Below are positions 50,444-58,962 of a stretch of DNA of 64,000 nt, piece by piece; the first letter of the stretch is position 1; every line of letters begins with the position of its first letter. The stretch lies in the NCBI GenBank assembly GCA_050331395.1, contig JBHJGX010000069.1, positions 11,187 through 75,186 of the forward strand, written 5' to 3'. Origin of the DNA: Thermohalobaculum sp050331395 (GTDB lineage Bacteria > Pseudomonadota > Alphaproteobacteria > Rhodobacterales > Rhodobacteraceae). The notes under the pieces are model-generated. The model made no database searches and had not been told where the DNA came from. It was given only the letters and a program-made list of their open reading frames with translations. A program made the translations under genes and the position numbers.

Positions 50444-51817
50444 ATGACCACGGACATTCCCGACACCGAGGGCGCACCGGCGGCCAACCAGTTCGCACTC
50501 TTGCGGACACGCCGCTTTCTGCCGCTTTTTCTCGTGCAGTTTCTCGGCGCCTTCAACGATCAGGTCTACCAGAAAGCGTTCGTCGCCCTGGTGACCTATC
50601 GGCTTGCGGACGAAGTCGGCATGCCCGTTGCACTTCTCGGCGTGATTGCGTCGGCGCTTTTTATCTTGCCATTTGCCGTCATCACGCCGACCGCAGGGCA
50701 GATCGCTGACCGCGTCGACAAAGCCGTCATGATGCGTTGGGTCAAGGGATGGGAAATCGTCTTGATGATCCTGGCGGCGATCGGGTACCATACCCAAAAT
50801 ATTTACTTTCTCTATTTTGTTCTCTTTTTGATGGGTGCGCAGTCGGCCGTGTTTGCGCCAATCAAATACTCGGTTCTGCCACAATATCTCCGGCGTGATG
50901 AATTGATCGGGGGCAACGGCCTGGTCCAGGGCTTTACCTTTCTCGCGATCATCTTCGGGACCATCCTCGGTAACGAATTGATCCTGACGGATTTCGGCGT
51001 CGCCCTTGTCTCGGCCGTGGTCATTGTCGTCGCGCTCGCGGGCTTCGTCGCCAGCCTTTACGCCCCGCCGGCGCTGCCGGTTGCCCCCGAGCACACCCGT
51101 CCCGCGGTCGACTGGGTCTTCCCGCGCGCCATCTGGCGGTTGATCGCCCGATGCCGCGCCGCGCCCGAAGCGTTCCGGGCGATCCTCGCGATCGCGTGGT
51201 TCTGGTTTCTCGGCGCGACGTTTCTGTCGCTTCTGCCCGCCTACGCCAAGGAGGAACTCGGTGTCGACCAGGGCGTGCTCACCGTCCTTTTGGCGGGCTT
51301 CTCGATCGGTGTGGCCGTCGGCGCCATCGCCTCCGAGACGCTCACCCGCGGGCGCATCGGCCTGGGGCTCGCGCCTGTTGCGGCCGTTGGGCTCTCGGTG
51401 ATGGCGGTGGAGCTCTGGCTTGCCACACCGGCGGTGCCGTTCGGCACCGCAGAGGCGCTCCTCGACCGGGCGGCCTTCTTCGCCGATGCGGCCGGATGGC
51501 GGATCCTCGTCGATTTTATCCTTCTCGCGGCCTTCGCAGGGGCCTATGTGACGCCGCTCAACGCGGTCCTTCAGGCGGCGAGCCCGGATGCCGAGCGCGC
51601 CCAATTCATCGCCTGTTCCAACGTCGTCGATGCGAGCCTGATGGTTGGCTCGGCCGCGGTGGTGGCCGTGTTTCTCGCCGCCGGTGTGCAAACCACAGAG
51701 GTGCTCGCGGGACTGACCCTGACCGGTCTGCCCGTTGCCTTCCTCGTCGCGCGCCACTCGCCCGAGACGCGCATGGGTCGTGTGGCGCTTGCCCTTTGGC
51801 CGCGGGGGCCCGGTTAG
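50444..51817 (+). CDS. MFS transporter, LplT-like
   Basis: 457 aa from the ATG at 50444 (CGGAGG upstream), with about 12 membrane spans. The N-terminal block FLPLFLVQFLGAFNDQVYQKAFVALVTY and the loop APIKYSVLPQYLRRDELIGGNGLVQ are typical of the lysophospholipid transporter LplT and of the MFS half of the large MFS-acyltransferase-Aas fusion proteins. Here only the transporter half is present. The expected role is flipping lysophospholipids (or a related lipid) inward across the inner membrane. The middle of the gene (50650-50900) is noticeably poorer in G+C. It is followed immediately by the UPF0260 gene. Confidence 0.82.
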   Translation: MTTDIPDTEGAPAANQFALLRTRRFLPLFLVQFLGAFNDQVYQKAFVALVTYRLADEVGMPVALLGVIASALFILPFAVITPTAGQIADRVDKAVMMRWVKGWEIVLMILAAIGYHTQNIYFLYFVLFLMGAQSAVFAPIKYSVLPQYLRRDELIGGNGLVQGFTFLAIIFGTILGNELILTDFGVALVSAVVIVVALAGFVASLYAPPALPVAPEHTRPAVDWVFPRAIWRLIARCRAAPEAFRAILAIAWFWFLGATFLSLLPAYAKEELGVDQGVLTVLLAGFSIGVAVGAIASETLTRGRIGLGLAPVAAVGLSVMAVELWLATPAVPFGTAEALLDRAAFFADAAGWRILVDFILLAAFAGAYVTPLNAVLQAASPDAERAQFIACSNVVDASLMVGSAAVVAVFLAAGVQTTEVLAGLTLTGLPVAFLVARHSPETRMGRVALALWPRGPG

Positions 51818-51818
51818 T

Positions 51819-52262
51819 ATGCGCCCACGATTTTGGGAACGTGTGCCGCTCGACCGAATGACCGAGGCGGAATGGGAGGCGCTCTGCGACGGTTGCGCCA
51901 AATGTTGCGTCCTCAAGCTCGAGGATATCGACACCGGAGAGGTTCACTATACCGACATCGCCTGCCGCTTGCTGGATGCGGAAAGCTGTCGGTGCGGCAA
52001 CTATCCGCTCCGCCGTCGCCTGGTCCCGGGCTGCGTCGTCCTCGCGCCCGAGCGATTGCCTGAAGTCGCACCTTGGTTGCCACGCAGTTGCGCGTATCGA
52101 CGTCTTTGGGAAGGCCGGAGCCTCGCCGCTTGGCACCCACTCGTCTCCGGCGATGCAGAGAGCGTCCACCGGGCCGGCATTTCGGTGCGCGGGCGGACTG
52201 TTCCTGAATGGGACGTTCCCGAAGATGAACATGAAGATCACGTGATCGAAGAAGATCTCTGA
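51819..52262 (+). CDS. UPF0260 (YcgN-type) cysteine-cluster protein
   Basis: 147 aa with an ATG overlapping the previous stop region (TAGTATG at 51815-51821). It is the complete family pattern: CDGCAKCCVLKLED, YTDIACRLLD, CRCGNYPLRRRLVPGC, WLPRSCAYRRLWEGRSLAAWHPLVSGD and VHRAGISVRGR. At least seven conserved Cys suggest an iron-sulfur or zinc cluster; the biochemical role of the family is not known to me. It is convergent with cheY, leaving only 7 bp between the two stops. Confidence 0.9.
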   Translation: MRPRFWERVPLDRMTEAEWEALCDGCAKCCVLKLEDIDTGEVHYTDIACRLLDAESCRCGNYPLRRRLVPGCVVLAPERLPEVAPWLPRSCAYRRLWEGRSLAAWHPLVSGDAESVHRAGISVRGRTVPEWDVPEDEHEDHVIEEDL

Positions 52263-52269
52263 GGCCGGA

Positions 52270-52635
52270 TCAGCCGATGAATTTCTTGACCGTAAGCTCC
52301 AACTGAAGCTCGTTGAACGGTTTGACGATCCAGCCCGAGGCACCGGCTTTCTTGCCGGCGCGCATCTTCTCGGCCTGTCCCTCGGTGGTCAGCATGACCA
52401 TGGGCAGTCCCGCATGGCGCCCGTCTTCGCGGACTTTGGCGATGAATTCGATGCCGTCCATGTTGGGCATGTTCAGGTCGGTGATCACCATGTCCACTTT
52501 ATGCGCGCCGAGGCGGCTCAGACCTTCGACACCGTCCTCGGCCTCGAGGATCTCGTAACCGAGCGGTTCGAGCGCGAAGCGGACCATGTCGCGGATGCTG
52601 CGGGAATCGTCGACGGCGAGGATTGTCTTGCTCAT
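52270..52635 (-). CDS. cheY: Chemotaxis response regulator CheY
   Basis: A 121-aa single receiver domain. The ATG at 52635 is preferred over the one at 52641 because CGGAG sits at correct distance only from the former. Phosphorylation pocket: Asp9/Asp10 in AVDDSRS, phospho-acceptor Asp53 in ITDLNMPNMDG, Thr83 in MLTTEG and Lys105 in VKPF. No output domain, so it is the diffusible messenger from CheA to the flagellar motor (or a phosphate sink). It precedes no other gene on this strand, and the STAS gene lies 37 bp upstream in the same direction. Confidence 0.92.
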   Translation of the reverse strand: MSKTILAVDDSRSIRDMVRFALEPLGYEILEAEDGVEGLSRLGAHKVDMVITDLNMPNMDGIEFIAKVREDGRHAGLPMVMLTTEGQAEKMRAGKKAGASGWIVKPFNELQLELTVKKFIG

Positions 52636-52672
52636 GCACATACTCCGTACTGGCGATGGCTGGGCGGGGCGC

Positions 52673-52957
52673 TCAGCCCATGCCCGGGAGATCGTCGAAA
52701 GGCGCGAAGGCGCGGGCGAGCGCCGCGTCCGGGGCGACCGGAATGCCGCGCGCGGCTGCGGTCTTCACCACCGAAACCGCCAGCTGCAGCGGGATCGGCA
52801 TCGGCGTTTCGCCGTCGAGATGGAGCGACAGCGCCCCGCCCGCTGCCGCCGCCTGCTCGAGCGCGGCAATCAGCGCGTCACGGCAGGCTTCGGCCTCGGC
52901 CGGGGCAAGGTCGGCGGGGATTGTGGCCGGTTCGGTAAAGTCTGCGGGCTCGGGCAT
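52673..52957 (-). CDS. STAS-domain-like small protein of the chemotaxis cluster
   Basis: 94 aa, no signal peptide or membrane span. The order LSLHLDGETPMPIPLQLAVSVVKTAAARGIPVAPDAALARAFAPFDDLPGM fits the second half of a STAS/anti-anti-sigma fold (strand, helix that normally carries the phospho-Ser, strand, helix). Small STAS proteins are frequent directly upstream of cheY-cheA in alphaproteobacteria. The usual phospho-acceptor Ser is not obvious (SVVKT offers one candidate). It is separated from cheY by a short gap and probably cotranscribed. Confidence 0.65.
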   Translation of the reverse strand: MPEPADFTEPATIPADLAPAEAEACRDALIAALEQAAAAGGALSLHLDGETPMPIPLQLAVSVVKTAAARGIPVAPDAALARAFAPFDDLPGMG

Positions 52958-53093
52958 CTCTCATCCTGGATCGGGCTGTTCGATGGGCGCGAGCTAACAA
53001 TATCTTTGTAAATGGCGGCCTAATTTGGCGTCGGTGGCGGAAGGGAGATGACCCGACCGTCGCAACCGCGCCAATGCTCAAGGGAGGATCGCC

Positions 53094-53753
53094 ATGTCAT
53101 TCGCGGAACGGGGCGCTGGGGTCGACGATTTCCGGTTACCTCAACAGGGATCGGAGGGCGGGCTTGAACCGGTCAAGGCCCGGGTCCGACAGGCGCTCGA
53201 CACGATGATCGGCGCGACGCAGGCGGTCAGACACCATGCGCCGGCGCTCTCCGCCCGGCTTCGGGGGCCGCTCGGTCGGCTGGTCGGCGCCGGTCAGGTG
53301 AGGGACGCGTTCGATCAGCGCATCTCCCATATCGAGACGGCGATCGACCGGGCGGGGACGCTTGGCGGGGTGGAGGCAGCGGCGGCCCTTACGGTCGTGG
53401 GCGCACAATTGCTCGAAATCGTTGCGCTGCTTGAGAAAACCGCCGAAACTGCGGCGGCGGCGTTCGTGCAGATCGATGCGGCGGCAACCGAGAAGGTTGA
53501 GCTTCTTGGGTGTGAGGCGTCGCATCGGATCGGCGAAATTGTGCGGGACGGTCAACGCGCGGCAGCCGCCTTGAATAGTCTGGGGGAACGGCTTGCTGCC
53601 GAGGCCGCCGCCCATTCGGCCCTTGTGGATCGTGGAATTCCAACGGATGCGATGACCAACGTAGATCTTTCGTGGATGATGGCACTTTATACTATGGACG
53701 AAGAGCGGAGAGTTCACCTACGCGCATTGGCGCGGAGCATTGGTGGGATTTGA
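53094..53753 (+). CDS. Helical protein of unknown function inside the che cluster
   Basis: 219 aa with strong SD (AGGGAGG). It is almost entirely alpha-helical: VKARVRQALDTMIGATQAV, QRISHIETAIDRAGTL, TVVGAQLLEIVALLEKTAETAAAAFVQID, RDGQRAAAALNSLGERLAAEAAAHSALVD. It ends in a distinctive segment DLSWMMALYTMDEERRVHLRALA. No membrane span. The heptad-like pattern resembles the four-helix bundles of chemotaxis phosphatases or receptor fragments, but no CheZ, CheC or CheX active-site motif is present. It is the only plus-strand gene between cheB and the STAS gene. I do not recognise the family. Confidence 0.65.
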   Translation: MSFAERGAGVDDFRLPQQGSEGGLEPVKARVRQALDTMIGATQAVRHHAPALSARLRGPLGRLVGAGQVRDAFDQRISHIETAIDRAGTLGGVEAAAALTVVGAQLLEIVALLEKTAETAAAAFVQIDAAATEKVELLGCEASHRIGEIVRDGQRAAAALNSLGERLAAEAAAHSALVDRGIPTDAMTNVDLSWMMALYTMDEERRVHLRALARSIGGI

Positions 53754-53788
53754 TTTTCGCCCGCCGGTCCGAACCGGTGGGCTGCCTA

Positions 53789-54868
53789 TCAGACCTTCTC
53801 CGCACCATATGTAACGATCAATCCGGGCAATTCCGCAAGGTCCGCTTCCTCAGCGATACCGCCATACTTCATTGCTTCATTCGGCATTCCATAAACCACG
53901 CAGCTCTTCTCGTTTTGACCGATGGTGTGTGCGCCTGCGTTTCTCATTTCTTTAATGCCTTGTGCGCCGTCGTTGCCCATACCCGTCATAATAATGCCAA
54001 CAGCGTTCCGGCCGGCCACCTGTGCGACTGAGCGGAAGAGAACGTCGACCGATGGGCGATGGCGGCTGACGAGTGGCCCGTCTTTAACGGATACCCGGTA
54101 GTTCGCACCCGACCGGGTGAGCATCATATGCCGGTCTCCTGGTGCGATGAGCGCTTGGCCAGGGCGCATCGCGTCACCATCGCTTGCTTCCTTCACATCG
54201 ATTGCGGCCGTCATATTCAGCCGCTCAGCAAAGGCTCTGGTAAACGCCTCAGGCATGTGTTGGACAATCGCGATCGGAGGTGCGTATGGCGGCAGCGCCT
54301 CCAAGACGAAGCGAAGTGCTTCGGTTCCTCCGGTCGAGGCACCGATTGCCACAACGGTTTGTGTCGTTTTGCTGAGTGAACTTGTCGGTCGCTCTACGAG
54401 CACAGCACCGGGAGCGACTTTCCTGCGCGTCGGTCGAGGCCGATGCAAAGACACCCGCGCCCGGGAAGCCGCAAGTATCGCATCCTGGATGCGGATGCGG
54501 CTTTCCTCGAGAAATCGGCGCGTCCCTATAGCCGGTTTTTGAACAATGTCTACTGCTCCGGCTTCTAATGCTGCCATCATTGTTCTCGTACCATCGCCAA
54601 CCAGCGAAGAACAAATTATTACGGGTACTGGGCGCTGGCTCATTAGACGTCGCAAGAATGTTATTCCATCCATTCTTGGCATTTCAACATCAAGTGTTAT
54701 GACGTCCGGAACTTCGGCTCGGATCCGTTCGGCAGCCTGAAACGGGTCAGACGCGGTTGCCATGACTTGGAGGTCGGGGTGTGCGTTGATCAGCGCGGAC
54801 AGAGTTTGGCGAACGACGGCGCTATCATCGACCACAAGTACGCGTGCCGGACGACTACTCAGTCTCAT
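53789..54868 (-). CDS. cheB: Chemotaxis protein-glutamate methylesterase CheB
   Basis: 359 aa, normal length. N-terminal receiver domain: VVDDSAVVRQ (Asp14/15), phospho-acceptor Asp60 in ITLDVEMPRMDG and Lys111 in QKP. C-terminal methylesterase domain: the catalytic triad is Ser178 in GASTGG, His204 in QHMPEAF and Asp300 in GMGNDGA. It removes methyl groups from receptor glutamates (and deamidates Gln) when phosphorylated by CheA. Its start overlaps the cheR stop by 4 bp, so both adaptation enzymes are made together. Confidence 0.96.
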   Translation of the reverse strand: MRLSSRPARVLVVDDSAVVRQTLSALINAHPDLQVMATASDPFQAAERIRAEVPDVITLDVEMPRMDGITFLRRLMSQRPVPVIICSSLVGDGTRTMMAALEAGAVDIVQKPAIGTRRFLEESRIRIQDAILAASRARVSLHRPRPTRRKVAPGAVLVERPTSSLSKTTQTVVAIGASTGGTEALRFVLEALPPYAPPIAIVQHMPEAFTRAFAERLNMTAAIDVKEASDGDAMRPGQALIAPGDRHMMLTRSGANYRVSVKDGPLVSRHRPSVDVLFRSVAQVAGRNAVGIIMTGMGNDGAQGIKEMRNAGAHTIGQNEKSCVVYGMPNEAMKYGGIAEEADLAELPGLIVTYGAEKV

Positions 54869-55752
54869 TGTTCGTCCTTACGATAAATCGATGGTCGGAT
54901 TGCCGTCAGGCCAAACTCGCGCGGCGACAACGTCTCCGTGTGGCCGGTCAAAAGAAATCCTCCGGGCGCAATTCGTGATAATACATTTCGAATGACCTGT
55001 TTACGAGTAGCGAGATCAAAGTAAATCAGGACATTTCTAAGAAAGGCCACATTTGCTTGAAAGTGAGGTAATCTATTATGCTCCGTCAGATTCGCGTGCA
55101 CCCATTTTGCTTTCTCGCGTAGAGATGGACAAATTTTGAATAAGTTTGGATTCTTTATAGAGGAAAGTAAGAATTCTCTCCGAAGGTGTTCGGGAATATC
55201 AGACACGTCTTCGCTGCAGTAAATCCCGAGTTCAGCATTTCGAAGGATTTTTTGGCTCAGATCAGTGCCAATGCCGCTGTATCTCAATCGAAGACCGTTG
55301 CTTTCTATCTTTTCCCCGACAATCATAAGCGCGGAGTACAGTTCTTGTCCACTCGAGCAGGCTGCACTCCAAATAATTAATTCAGTATTGAGGCCGGCTC
55401 CATCCTCTCGGAGTAATGGAATACCGTGGGTTCGCAGCCAGTCGTACTGGCTACGCTCTCTGAAGAACCTTGTGGTATGTGTCGTTATCGCCTCGAGGAA
55501 GTGTCTATGTTCTAGCTCGCCAGCAGGACTGTCTAAAAGCGCAGCATAACTCGCGTAGTCCGGAATACCGAGCTGGGCTAAGCGGCGCACCAAACGCGCA
55601 TGCAAAAAATCTCCTTTACCGCCTTCAAGTGAAATTCCGGAAGAGTTCTTTGCGATGCGAGCGAGATCAGCAATTTCAGCAGGCCCAGGGGGTTGGAGGG
55701 GTTCTTTGCGTGGTTCGTAGGCTAGTGGTGTAGGCGTGGGATTAGCCAGCAT
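54865..55752 (-). CDS. cheR: Chemotaxis receptor methyltransferase CheR
   Basis: A 295-aa SAM-dependent methyltransferase for receptor glutamates. An N-terminal helical domain is followed by THTTRFFRERSQYDWL, IIWSAACSSGQELYSALMI (the SAM-binding GxxxG-like block, here SAACSSGQE), YSGIGTDLS, VAFLRNVLIYFD and LSRIAPGGFLLTGHTETL. All blocks are in the expected order. The gene is clearly poorer in G+C than the flanking genes. It is 24 bp downstream of cheW and overlaps cheB by 4 bp. The MCP of this cluster has no C-terminal NWETF-type tether for CheR. Confidence 0.94.
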   Translation of the reverse strand: MLANPTPTPLAYEPRKEPLQPPGPAEIADLARIAKNSSGISLEGGKGDFLHARLVRRLAQLGIPDYASYAALLDSPAGELEHRHFLEAITTHTTRFFRERSQYDWLRTHGIPLLREDGAGLNTELIIWSAACSSGQELYSALMIVGEKIESNGLRLRYSGIGTDLSQKILRNAELGIYCSEDVSDIPEHLRREFLLSSIKNPNLFKICPSLREKAKWVHANLTEHNRLPHFQANVAFLRNVLIYFDLATRKQVIRNVLSRIAPGGFLLTGHTETLSPREFGLTAIRPSIYRKDEQ

Positions 55753-55776
55753 CGAAATTTATCACTCTTTATTTGC

Positions 55777-56292
55777 TCAAAATCTACTCTTTATGCAATC
55801 CGCTAAAACAGAGGGAACATCCAAGAGAACGCATAGCCGGCCGTCCAGTCGTGCAAGACCAATAATTCCATGCGAATTATCGATCGGTACCGCATCATGA
55901 GGCGGCGGTTGGATTTGATCATTTGAAAGAGCCTGCACATTCAGCACCTTTTCAGCAATAATCCCGATTGGCTTGCGTTGATCATTGCGAGTTATCTCAA
56001 GTATTATAATGCGAGTTTCGTGTCCTGCATCGCCTCTTGGCATGCCGAGGAGTGCTGACATGTCCACAACTGGGATGCTTTCGCCGCGAGCATCAATTAA
56101 CCCTTCACAGTATGGAGTGGCGTTTGGTAATTTCACAAGTGTATGCAGATCTAGAATTTCTCGTACATGCTCTACTTCGACCCCAATTACTTGTCCTGCA
56201 AGTTCAAATGTTACCAGTGTGCAGTTGGTGAAACCGCCTTCTCCGGTTGAGCGCGTTGAACGAGCCAAGCTTGCCTCGTAGTCTAGCAGCAT
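55777..56292 (-). CDS. cheW: Chemotaxis coupling protein CheW (first copy)
   Basis: A 171-aa CheW-like adaptor that joins receptors to CheA. The fold signatures are CTLVTFELAGQVIGVEVEHVREILD, KLPNATPYCEGLIDARGESIPVVDMSALLG, IILEIT and GIIAEKVLNVQALS. It lies 4 bp after the MCP stop and before cheR, so receptor, adaptor and methyltransferase are one unit. It is lower in G+C than the window average. A second, shorter cheW follows cheA; the two are only distantly similar and may serve different receptor arrays. Confidence 0.92.
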   Translation of the reverse strand: MLLDYEASLARSTRSTGEGGFTNCTLVTFELAGQVIGVEVEHVREILDLHTLVKLPNATPYCEGLIDARGESIPVVDMSALLGMPRGDAGHETRIIILEITRNDQRKPIGIIAEKVLNVQALSNDQIQPPPHDAVPIDNSHGIIGLARLDGRLCVLLDVPSVLADCIKSRF

Positions 56293-56296
56293 TGTG

Positions 56297-58465
56297 TCAT
56301 CCTCTATACGATTGAAAATTATCGTCCGAAACGGTTTCGGCCCTGAGATCGAGATCGAAGCCGTGTAGATCGGGGTCCAGACTTTGGTAGTCTGTAACCA
56401 ATGGGCTAGGTGTCTTTTCTGTGCTTGTATTGTTGGTTGGTGTTGGGCAATTCATAATCTGGCCAGAGCCAAAATAATTTATTGAAATTCTTAAATTTTC
56501 TGCTCGTGTAGCGAGGGTGCTTGCAGTTGTTGCAGCTTCTCCCGCCGCTGAGGCGTTTTCCTTTATGATCCTGTCAAGGTCCCTTATGGCGGTGTTTATG
56601 TGTTCCGCGCCCGTACGCAGTTCTCGCGCTGAAGCCGATATTTCTTGCACTAGATCAGAAGTTCTTTTGATATTTGGCACAAGTGTGTCTAGCATGCGTC
56701 CAGCGTCAGCCGACGCGTCGAGGGTATCGCTCGAGAGTCTACTAATGTCTGACGCTGCCGTTTGGCTACGCTCTGCCAAATGTCGAACTTCGGCGGCTAC
56801 AACTGCAAAGCCACGGCCGTGTTCTCCTGCCCGCGCAGCTTCGACTGCTGCATTTAGGGCTAAGAGGTCGGTCTGCCGCGCGATCTCCTGAATGATCGTG
56901 ATTCTCTCGGCAATCGTCTGCATCGCATCCACGGCTCGCGAAACTGCCATGCCCGACTGCTCTGCATCTGAGGCAGACTGCACTGCGATCTTCTCAGTTT
57001 GAGCTGCGTTTTCAGCACTTTGGACAATGTTTGCTGTCATCTGTTCGACTGATGCTGAAGCTTTTTGCGCTGCGGCCGCTTGCTGATTGGCGCCGTTGGC
57101 GATGTCGGTTGCAGTAGTTCGAAGCCGATCAGAACTATCTGAAACCGCGACCGCGCTGTCGCGTGCATCTGCGATAACGCCGCGGAGTCGCCCGGCCATC
57201 CGTCTCAAAGCAACTGCCAACTGATCTTGGTCTGATCCGTGTCGGGTGTCCTCGGACAAATCGCCGGCCGCGATACGTTCAGCGAGGGCGACCTTATCCC
57301 GAAGATTCTGTATCATCGTAGCGGTTGATTGCTTAAGCTCTGATATCGGCCCATGTCCTGTCGCATCTATTTCAACGTCGAGAAATCCTTGTGAAACCTG
57401 CATTGCGGCGTGTCGAACCGAGGCAAGGTCACGTTGCACTGATCGGATAATGAGACTGGCCGCAATGGTTGCCGTGACAGCAGCGAGGCCGGTGAGGCCT
57501 GCTAAAATTACGCTAGCATCGCTAGACGCCTGTTGATTTTCTTTGCGCGACCTTTCCACGGCATTTTCCGTATATTGAGAAATTTCTTTAAGATTCTCGA
57601 GGGCGCTCAGTATCGCTTCGGCGCCCTGCCCTCGCGAAATAATCGATGCTTGCAAGTCACCTTTGGCGCTGGCCGTCTGTATAATTTCGTCGTGAGCCGT
57701 AGAAAAAGCATTCAAAGCACGACCTACGGCAGCTATCGGTTCCAAATCAGCGCGCCCTCCGACAGCAGAAATGAGTTCGTCAAAAGCGGCGTTTGTAAGT
57801 GCGAGCTGTTTCCGGTAGCTGGTGACCGCCTGTTCGACCCTCTTCTCGGTGTCTGCAAGCACGAGCGCCTTCGATCGCGCATGAGCTAGGTTGGCATGCC
57901 GCGCGATCCTCATCGTCTCGACTGCCAACGCATTTGGGATGCCGATCAACGCCGCACTTTTTGACGCAGCGCGATTAAGAGCAAGGTCCAGCCCAGCGGC
58001 GGTTGCGCGGCCCTCGCCAAAAACACCCTCGCGAGCGTTGGCAGTCGTGTTCAAAAGTGCGAGATCAGCGATTTGGTCATTCAATGAAAGGTAAGCCTCG
58101 ACCTCCTGCTCGAAGTTCTGAACTAGTGCCAAGCGTTCTGGGCTCGCGATAGCTTTCATTTCACCGATGAGAATTTTTAATCGGTTTGTCATGTCACGCA
58201 TTTTTTGGGCTATTTCCCTACGATCAGCAGAGTTTTGGTGGAGCAGCATGTCTTTGTGGGCACGGGAAATAACAAGGACGGTGTTCTCTACTTCCGCATT
58301 TAGCGTCAGGGCTGCAAAAGGCCCATCTGCCATCGCTTCGACGCGACGGTCTGCTCGGTCGAGTGCGTCGAGACCGGAGACGGCGAGCCCAACCGCGAGC
58401 ACGATTACAAGGCCAAAGCCTGCGGTGATTTTCTGGGTCAAAGTCAATTGCAATTCTCCACTCAC
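56297..58465 (-). CDS. Methyl-accepting chemotaxis protein
   Basis: 722 aa from a GTG that overlaps the previous cheW stop by 4 bp (GTGA). TM1 is at ~15-32 (GFGLVIVLAVGLAVSGLDAL), a long helical periplasmic sensor of ~280 residues follows, then TM2 at ~318-338 (ILAGLTGLAAVTATIAASLII). One or two HAMP units come next (VRHAAMQVSQGFLDVEIDATG; ERIAAGDLSEDT), then the signalling domain with hairpin tip IARQTDLLALNAAVEAARAGEHGRGFAVVA. The C-terminal tail is Asp-rich and lacks a CheR-binding pentapeptide. The sensor has no recognisable ligand motif. The G+C content is lower than in most of the window. Confidence 0.93.
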   Translation of the reverse strand: MSGELQLTLTQKITAGFGLVIVLAVGLAVSGLDALDRADRRVEAMADGPFAALTLNAEVENTVLVISRAHKDMLLHQNSADRREIAQKMRDMTNRLKILIGEMKAIASPERLALVQNFEQEVEAYLSLNDQIADLALLNTTANAREGVFGEGRATAAGLDLALNRAASKSAALIGIPNALAVETMRIARHANLAHARSKALVLADTEKRVEQAVTSYRKQLALTNAAFDELISAVGGRADLEPIAAVGRALNAFSTAHDEIIQTASAKGDLQASIISRGQGAEAILSALENLKEISQYTENAVERSRKENQQASSDASVILAGLTGLAAVTATIAASLIIRSVQRDLASVRHAAMQVSQGFLDVEIDATGHGPISELKQSTATMIQNLRDKVALAERIAAGDLSEDTRHGSDQDQLAVALRRMAGRLRGVIADARDSAVAVSDSSDRLRTTATDIANGANQQAAAAQKASASVEQMTANIVQSAENAAQTEKIAVQSASDAEQSGMAVSRAVDAMQTIAERITIIQEIARQTDLLALNAAVEAARAGEHGRGFAVVAAEVRHLAERSQTAASDISRLSSDTLDASADAGRMLDTLVPNIKRTSDLVQEISASARELRTGAEHINTAIRDLDRIIKENASAAGEAATTASTLATRAENLRISINYFGSGQIMNCPTPTNNTSTEKTPSPLVTDYQSLDPDLHGFDLDLRAETVSDDNFQSYRG

Positions 58466-58962
58466 ATCGACGCCAGAGGGCGCAGGGTCGGCTCGAAAAC
58501 GCTCTCAATCCGCAAAAGCACGATCAATCCCGTTTCGCGTTTGGCTACTCCCGCGAGATGTCGAGGAGGCCAACCAATGCCAATTTCTGGCACCGGCTCG
58601 ATGGCGCAATCAGCAAGTTCGATTACCTGCTCCACGCTGTCCGCTTCGAGCGCAACCTTCGCGAGTTCATCGGCAATCGGTACCTCTAGGACAACGATAC
58701 GCGTGTTCTTGGTGTGTTTAGTAGCAGAGACATCAAGTCGCCGTCGAAGTGAAACGACCGGCACGACGGATCCCCGTACATTGATCAACCCTTGTACGAA
58801 TGAATCGGCATTCGGAACAATTGTCACGGGTAGCGGATCAATGATCTCTTGTACGCCGTTTACTGGAAGCGCGAATATCTCGTCTTCGATCCGCAGCGTG
58901 AGCATTGTCCTCCTTTTTTGGGTCGTCCGCTCGGTGTTACGGTGGCCGGGATCCAAGTTCAT
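58462..58962 (-). CDS. cheW: Chemotaxis coupling protein CheW (second copy)
   Basis: A 166-aa CheW adaptor. Blocks visible are TLRIEDEIFALPVNGVQEIIDPLP, VQGLINVRGSVVPVVSLRRRL, IVVLEVPIADELAKVALEADSVEQVIEL and a C-terminal beta segment. The start at 58962 overlaps the cheA stop by 4 bp and has GGAGG nearby. An ATG at 58905 also has AGGAGG and would give a 147-aa protein beginning directly at the fold; both are plausible. The gene sits between cheA and the MCP with 4-bp overlaps on both sides, which indicates fixed stoichiometry of the signalling complex. Confidence 0.9.
   Translation of the reverse strand: MNLDPGHRNTERTTQKRRTMLTLRIEDEIFALPVNGVQEIIDPLPVTIVPNADSFVQGLINVRGSVVPVVSLRRRLDVSATKHTKNTRIVVLEVPIADELAKVALEADSVEQVIELADCAIEPVPEIGIGWPPRHLAGVAKRETGLIVLLRIESVFEPTLRPLASM

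Noticed and set aside
48744..50510. 588-codon minus-strand frame opposite the lytic transglycosylase
   Set aside because: Shadow frame; the plus strand shows a lipoprotein signal, catalytic Glu and peptidoglycan-binding domain.
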